Positions 7,343-10,114 of a stretch of 10,114 nt of DNA are shown here, one piece after another; within the stretch, counting starts at the first letter, position 1, and every line of letters starts with the position of its first letter. Where the stretch lies: NCBI GenBank assembly GCA_030601015.1, contig JAUVUO010000032.1:1-10114 (forward strand), in the 5' to 3' direction. The stretch comes from Candidatus Omnitrophota bacterium. GTDB taxonomy: Bacteria; Omnitrophota; Gorgyraeia; Duberdicusellales; 4484-171. The notes below the pieces were generated by a model, which worked only from the letters and a program-made list of their open reading frames with translations, did not search any database and was not told the origin of the DNA. The translations under genes were made by a program, and so were the position numbers.

Positions 7343-8668
7343 TTAATGCATTAATTTCGATACAATTTTAGTCTCCCAAATAATATATGGCCTTACAACC
7401 CCATGCATTTGGAGCTTATAATTTCCTCTTGTTACAGCGTTCAAGTTGTCCTCAACATCAAATAATATGTCAGTTTGACAATGTATGGTAACAGGATTAT
7501 GAGTAGTGATGGCCACAGTTAATACATAATTTCGATTATTTAGCAAATTGGCTGGTATCCAAGCAACAGATTCGTATGTCCCTTTTTCAAAAATATTGTC
7601 AGAACATGCATCCAAAGACTGAAATACTTTTTCTCCTTTTTGAGTGCTTATCAAGAAGTTTGGTCCAGGTTTATAACCCTTACCGATTATTTGATAGCTT
7701 ATTTGAATCCCAAATTCTTTATCAACCATAAGAATGTCAACATTCCTCCGATGCTTATTAATAAACCGTATTCTAAGAAACCTCGCAATGCTATCACCGA
7801 TATTTCTACAGCTTAAATCAATATCTAACTCTTTAACACCGCTTTTGCAAAAATAATCATTCGCAACATCTTTGGGTTTTCCTACCATCATGTTTTTTCC
7901 TTCATCTAAAAGAATGGCTTTATTACATAGTGTCAGAATCGCCCCCATATTATGGCTCACAAACAATACAGTCCGGCCGCCTTTGGCGACTTCACTCATC
8001 TTACCCAAACACTTTTTCTGAAACGCTACATCTCCAACCGCTAAAACTTCGTCAACTAAAAGTATTTCCGGTTCAAGATGAGCAGCAACGGCAAAAGCCA
8101 ATCTTACATACATCCCGCTTGAATAACGTTTTACCGGTGTATCTAGAAATTTTTCTATTTCAGAAAAAGCAACGATTTCATCAAACTTTTTATCAATCTC
8201 CCATTTACGCATACCTAAGATAGAGCCGTTCAAATATATATTTTCCCTACCTGTCAACTCGGGATGAAAACCGGTTCCAACTTCTAAAAGGCTTGAAATC
8301 CGCCCTTTTATTTCTACACATCCTGTTGTTGGTTCTGTGATACGTGAAAGGACTTTAAGTAAAGTGCTTTTGCCTGAACCGTTCTTTCCTATAATACCAA
8401 CTACTTCACCTTTATTAACTTCAAAGGAAACATCCTTCAATGCCCAGATAGTGTCATCGCTTTGCGCCGATTGCGAAGAGTTTAGAGCTAAAGGCTTGGG
8501 TTTTTTATTATCGTCAAAATTGGTTAATTTTCTCAAACGCTTGAAGTTTCTTATAGGCGCTTTAACCGTATTTAAAAGAGCTTCTCTAAAACTTCTATCT
8601 TCTTCTAGCTTAACGCCGATACGGTATCTCTTTCCGAGTTTATTTACGCTAATTACGGGTTCACTCAT
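7343..8668 (-). CDS. wzt: ABC transporter ATPase for polysaccharide export, with C-terminal carbohydrate-binding domain
   Basis: A 441-residue Wzt-type ATPase that powers transfer of the finished lipid-linked polysaccharide across the inner membrane with Wzm. The nucleotide-binding domain shows Walker [10 protein letters not shown] (94-102), the Wzt-typical [17 protein letters not shown] (127-143), the ABC signature [14 protein letters not shown] (182-195), Walker [14 protein letters not shown] (201-213) and the switch histidine in FVSHN (236-240, His239). Residues about 20-72 form a charged insertion before the core, common in this subfamily. Residues about 285-430 match the layout of the Wzt C-terminal domain, a beta-sandwich that in studied systems (E. 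coli O8/O9a) recognises the modified chain end; [18 protein letters not shown] (370-387) is typical of it. The gene follows wzm by 12 bases. Family assignment is very firm; what the C-terminal domain binds here is unknown. Confidence 0.95.
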   Translation of the reverse strand: MSEPVISVNKLGKRYRIGVKLEEDRSFREALLNTVKAPIRNFKRLRKLTNFDDNKKPKPLALNSSQSAQSDDTIWALKDVSFEVNKGEVVGIIGKNGSGKSTLLKVLSRITEPTTGCVEIKGRISSLLEVGTGFHPELTGRENIYLNGSILGMRKWEIDKKFDEIVAFSEIEKFLDTPVKRYSSGMYVRLAFAVAAHLEPEILLVDEVLAVGDVAFQKKCLGKMSEVAKGGRTVLFVSHNMGAILTLCNKAILLDEGKNMMVGKPKDVANDYFCKSGVKELDIDLSCRNIGDSIARFLRIRFINKHRRNVDILMVDKEFGIQISYQIIGKGYKPGPNFLISTQKGEKVFQSLDACSDNIFEKGTYESVAWIPANLLNNRNYVLTVAITTHNPVTIHCQTDILFDVEDNLNAVTRGNYKLQMHGVVRPYIIWETKIVSKLMH

Positions 8669-8676
8669 AATAAAGG

Positions 8677-8682
8677 CTCCTC
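8677..8682 (-). promoter_or_regulatory. Ribosome binding site of wzt overlapping the wzm stop codon
   Basis: The minus strand reads TGAGGAG, so the wzm stop TGA shares bases with the GAGGAG Shine-Dalgarno, which lies eight bases before the wzt ATG. This arrangement supports coupled translation of the two exporter subunits and fixes the wzt start. Confidence 0.75.
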
Positions 8683-9517
8683 ATATTACATCCGCGAAGT
8701 ATCGTTCCATCCGCCGAAAATACATTACTCCGGACACAAAAAGAAAAATTGAAACTATTGTTGACATAGCTATCATTTTAAAAGGAAAAGGAACTGTTCC
8801 CAACAGAATGGAACGAAACCCTTCAATTACTCCTGCCATGGGGTTTAAGCCATACCAGAAACGGAATTTTTCCGGTATCATTGAAGCCGGATACACAATC
8901 GGTGATGAAAACATCCATAGCTGAATTAAAAAAGGAACTGTATATTTTATGTCGCGGTACTGAGCACTTAAGGCAGAAAGCCAGGTACCCACCCCAATAG
9001 CAATCATTATCATTAATATTGTAAGCAAAGGAAAGACAATTGCATAAGGCGTTGGAGCTAATCCATAAAAAAGCATCATCACAAAAAGAATTACCAGCGC
9101 AATAAAAAAATCAAGCAAATTCGCAAGTATCGGGGCTATTGGCACAATTAACCTCGGGAAATAAATTTTGCTTATAAGCTGAGTATTACCTACCAGGCTG
9201 CTTGCTGACATTCTCAAACTATTAGCAAAGTAAGTCCAGGGGACTAATGCCGCATAGGTAAAGATAGGATATGGAATATTATCAGAAGGAATTTTTGCTA
9301 ACCTCCCAAAAAATAAGCTAAAAATAACCATGGTGAAAAACGGCTGGATTACTGCCCAGGATGCGCCTAAAACAGTTTGTTTATACTTTATTTTGATATC
9401 CCGTAAAACTAAAAAGTAAAAAAGGTCACGATAATGGCTTAATTCCTTAAAGTCTATAACCTGCCAGCCTTTTTTTGGTTTTATGATTAATGTAGGATTT
9501 GTGATAGTATCTGCCAT
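8681..9517 (-). CDS. wzm: ABC transporter permease for polysaccharide export
   Basis: A 278-residue ABC-2 type permease, the membrane half of a Wzm/Wzt O-antigen exporter. Two copies normally form the channel that passes the undecaprenyl-linked glycan to the periplasm. The N-terminal amphipathic region and first helix follow the family pattern: LRDIKIKYKQTVLGASWAV (38-56), then IQPFFTMVIFSLFFG (57-71). YPIFTYAALVPWTYFANSL (83-101), SAQYRDIKYTVPF (184-196), SSPIVYP (204-210) and NPMAGVIEGFRSILLG (225-240) are conserved Wzm segments. About six transmembrane helices are visible, and the tail YFRRMERYFADVI (266-278) is typical. It begins 4 bases after the gmd stop, with GAGAGG eight bases before the ATG inside the last gmd codons. 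The wzt stop-start junction follows at 12 bases. Length and motifs indicate an intact gene. Confidence 0.95.
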   Translation of the reverse strand: MADTITNPTLIIKPKKGWQVIDFKELSHYRDLFYFLVLRDIKIKYKQTVLGASWAVIQPFFTMVIFSLFFGRLAKIPSDNIPYPIFTYAALVPWTYFANSLRMSASSLVGNTQLISKIYFPRLIVPIAPILANLLDFFIALVILFVMMLFYGLAPTPYAIVFPLLTILMIMIAIGVGTWLSALSAQYRDIKYTVPFLIQLWMFSSPIVYPASMIPEKFRFWYGLNPMAGVIEGFRSILLGTVPFPFKMIAMSTIVSIFLFVSGVMYFRRMERYFADVI

Positions 9518-9521
9518 TTAA

Positions 9522-10114
9522 TTAACCTCTCTTCATTAGATTATTAGTCCAGTTAATACCGTTTTTTGAGTGGATATTTTTACTTTCCTTTGGTGAATTT
9601 AATCCTACACTTTCCATATCGCAATCTACCATAATCTTTACTAGCTCCTTAAAAGTAACTCTTGTCTGCCATCCTAATTTAACAAATGCTTTTTTAGGAT
9701 CAGCTTTTAAAAATCCCACTTCTGTAGGCCTAAAATATCTTGAATCTATCTCTATAATTGTATCTCCGACATTCAAAGCCGAGGTTGTTGGTAGATTTAA
9801 AGACTTTATCGCCCCTTTTTCTTCTATACCTTTACCAACCCATTCTACTTCAATACCAGCATAGTTAAAAGATAGTTCAACAAATTCTCTAATCGTATGT
9901 GAATCGCCTGTGCCAATAACATAATCATCAGGTGTTTCTTGTTGAAGCATAAGCCACATCGCTTCTACATATTCCGGGGCATACCCCCAATCACGTTTAG
10001 CTTCTAAATTTCCTAAAAATAGTTTCTTTTGATTTCCGGCAAGAATATCAGCCAATGCTCTGGTTATTTTTCTAGTAGCAAAGGTTTCACCTCTTCTATG
10101 AGACTCATGATTAA
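9522..10114 (-). CDS. gmd: GDP-mannose 4,6-dehydratase, C-terminal part (5' end beyond the window)
   Basis: The reading frame is open to the right edge, giving 196 residues, about half of a normal Gmd of roughly 350-370. The enzyme converts GDP-D-mannose to GDP-4-keto-6-deoxy-D-mannose with bound NADP, the shared step toward GDP-L-fucose and GDP-D-rhamnose. The visible part starts [20 protein letters not shown], the Gmd substrate-binding segment; most relatives have Pro where this has His (HESPRRGE). Further Gmd marks are [38 protein letters not shown], a [18 protein letters not shown] segment and [12 protein letters not shown]. The insertion before VGDTIIEID matches the E. coli-type Gmd layout. 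The TTG at 10055 is only an internal codon, not a start. The protein ends in a polar tail of about 30 residues past the core. It is the first gene of the visible run and is closely followed by wzm. The catalytic Thr/Ser-Tyr-Lys residues lie outside the window. Confidence 0.95.
   Translation of the reverse strand, partial: NHESHRRGETFATRKITRALADILAGNQKKLFLGNLEAKRDWGYAPEYVEAMWLMLQQETPDDYVIGTGDSHTIREFVELSFNYAGIEVEWVGKGIEEKGAIKSLNLPTTSALNVGDTIIEIDSRYFRPTEVGFLKADPKKAFVKLGWQTRVTFKELVKIMVDCDMESVGLNSPKESKNIHSKNGINWTNNLMKRG
9526..9531 (-). promoter_or_regulatory. Ribosome binding site of wzm inside the end of gmd
   Basis: GAGAGG on the minus strand sits eight bases before the wzm ATG and within the last codons of gmd (AAG AGA GGT TAA). 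This supports co-transcription and coupling of gmd and wzm. Confidence 0.6.

Noticed and set aside
7930..8223. A 97-codon open frame on the plus strand inside wzt
   Set aside because: It is antisense to the ABC signature and Walker B region of wzt, and its translation shows no protein-like motif.
8337..8924. A 195-codon open frame on the plus strand across the wzt-wzm junction
   Set aside because: It lies antisense to two genes with full, unmistakable family motifs, has no recognisable domain, and is a shadow of their codon pattern.
9522..10055. gmd as a complete 177-residue gene starting at the TTG at 10055
   Set aside because: The frame continues upstream to the window edge with the conserved Gmd segment [19 protein letters not shown], so the TTG is an internal leucine codon.
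1..10114. CRISPR array, tRNA, insertion sequence or phage attachment site
   Set aside because: No regularly spaced repeats, cloverleaf-like segments, transposase motifs or paired terminal repeats were seen by reading; genes fill nearly all of the window.

Overview
The window is one continuous stretch of minus-strand genes for making and exporting a cell-surface polysaccharide, most likely the O-antigen of a Gram-negative bacterium. The identity of the organism is not fixed by the sequence. The Wzm/Wzt exporter together with an O-antigen-ligase-like membrane protein points to a double-membrane cell. The low, uneven G+C (roughly 25-50% by eye) and the style of the glycosyltransferases would suit an uncultivated anaerobic lineage such as Omnitrophota, but that is a weak guess.

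In the direction of transcription (right to left) the layout is as follows. First is the 3' part of gmd (GDP-mannose 4,6-dehydratase), which runs off the right edge. Next come the ABC exporter permease wzm and its ATPase wzt, the latter with a C-terminal carbohydrate-binding domain. They are followed by a two-domain protein that joins an FkbM-type methyltransferase to a DUF6492-like putative glycosyltransferase. Then come a GT11 alpha-1,2-fucosyltransferase, a GT2, a GT4, a second GT2 carrying a TPR-like tail, and an O-antigen ligase/polymerase-family membrane protein. The last is the first 60 codons of another GT4, which runs off the left edge. No gene on the plus strand is believable.

The genes make a coherent pathway. 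Gmd supplies GDP-4-keto-6-deoxymannose for GDP-L-fucose (or GDP-rhamnose). The glycosyltransferases build a lipid-linked glycan on the cytoplasmic face, and the fucosyltransferase adds fucose. The methyltransferase protein may modify or cap the chain, Wzm/Wzt moves it across the inner membrane, and the ligase-like protein may join it to its acceptor in the periplasm. GDP-fucose synthase, the initiating transferase and the true cluster ends lie outside the window.

Most intergenic gaps are 4-53 bases, and one junction overlaps by 17, so a single operon is likely. The exception is the 144-base gap at 5542-5685, which holds a near-perfect AT-rich palindrome and a TTGACA hexamer on the coding strand. 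The two genes around this gap (4666-7323) are AT-richer than most neighbours, which suggests an exchanged cassette. No RNA gene, CRISPR array, insertion sequence or convincing terminator was seen.
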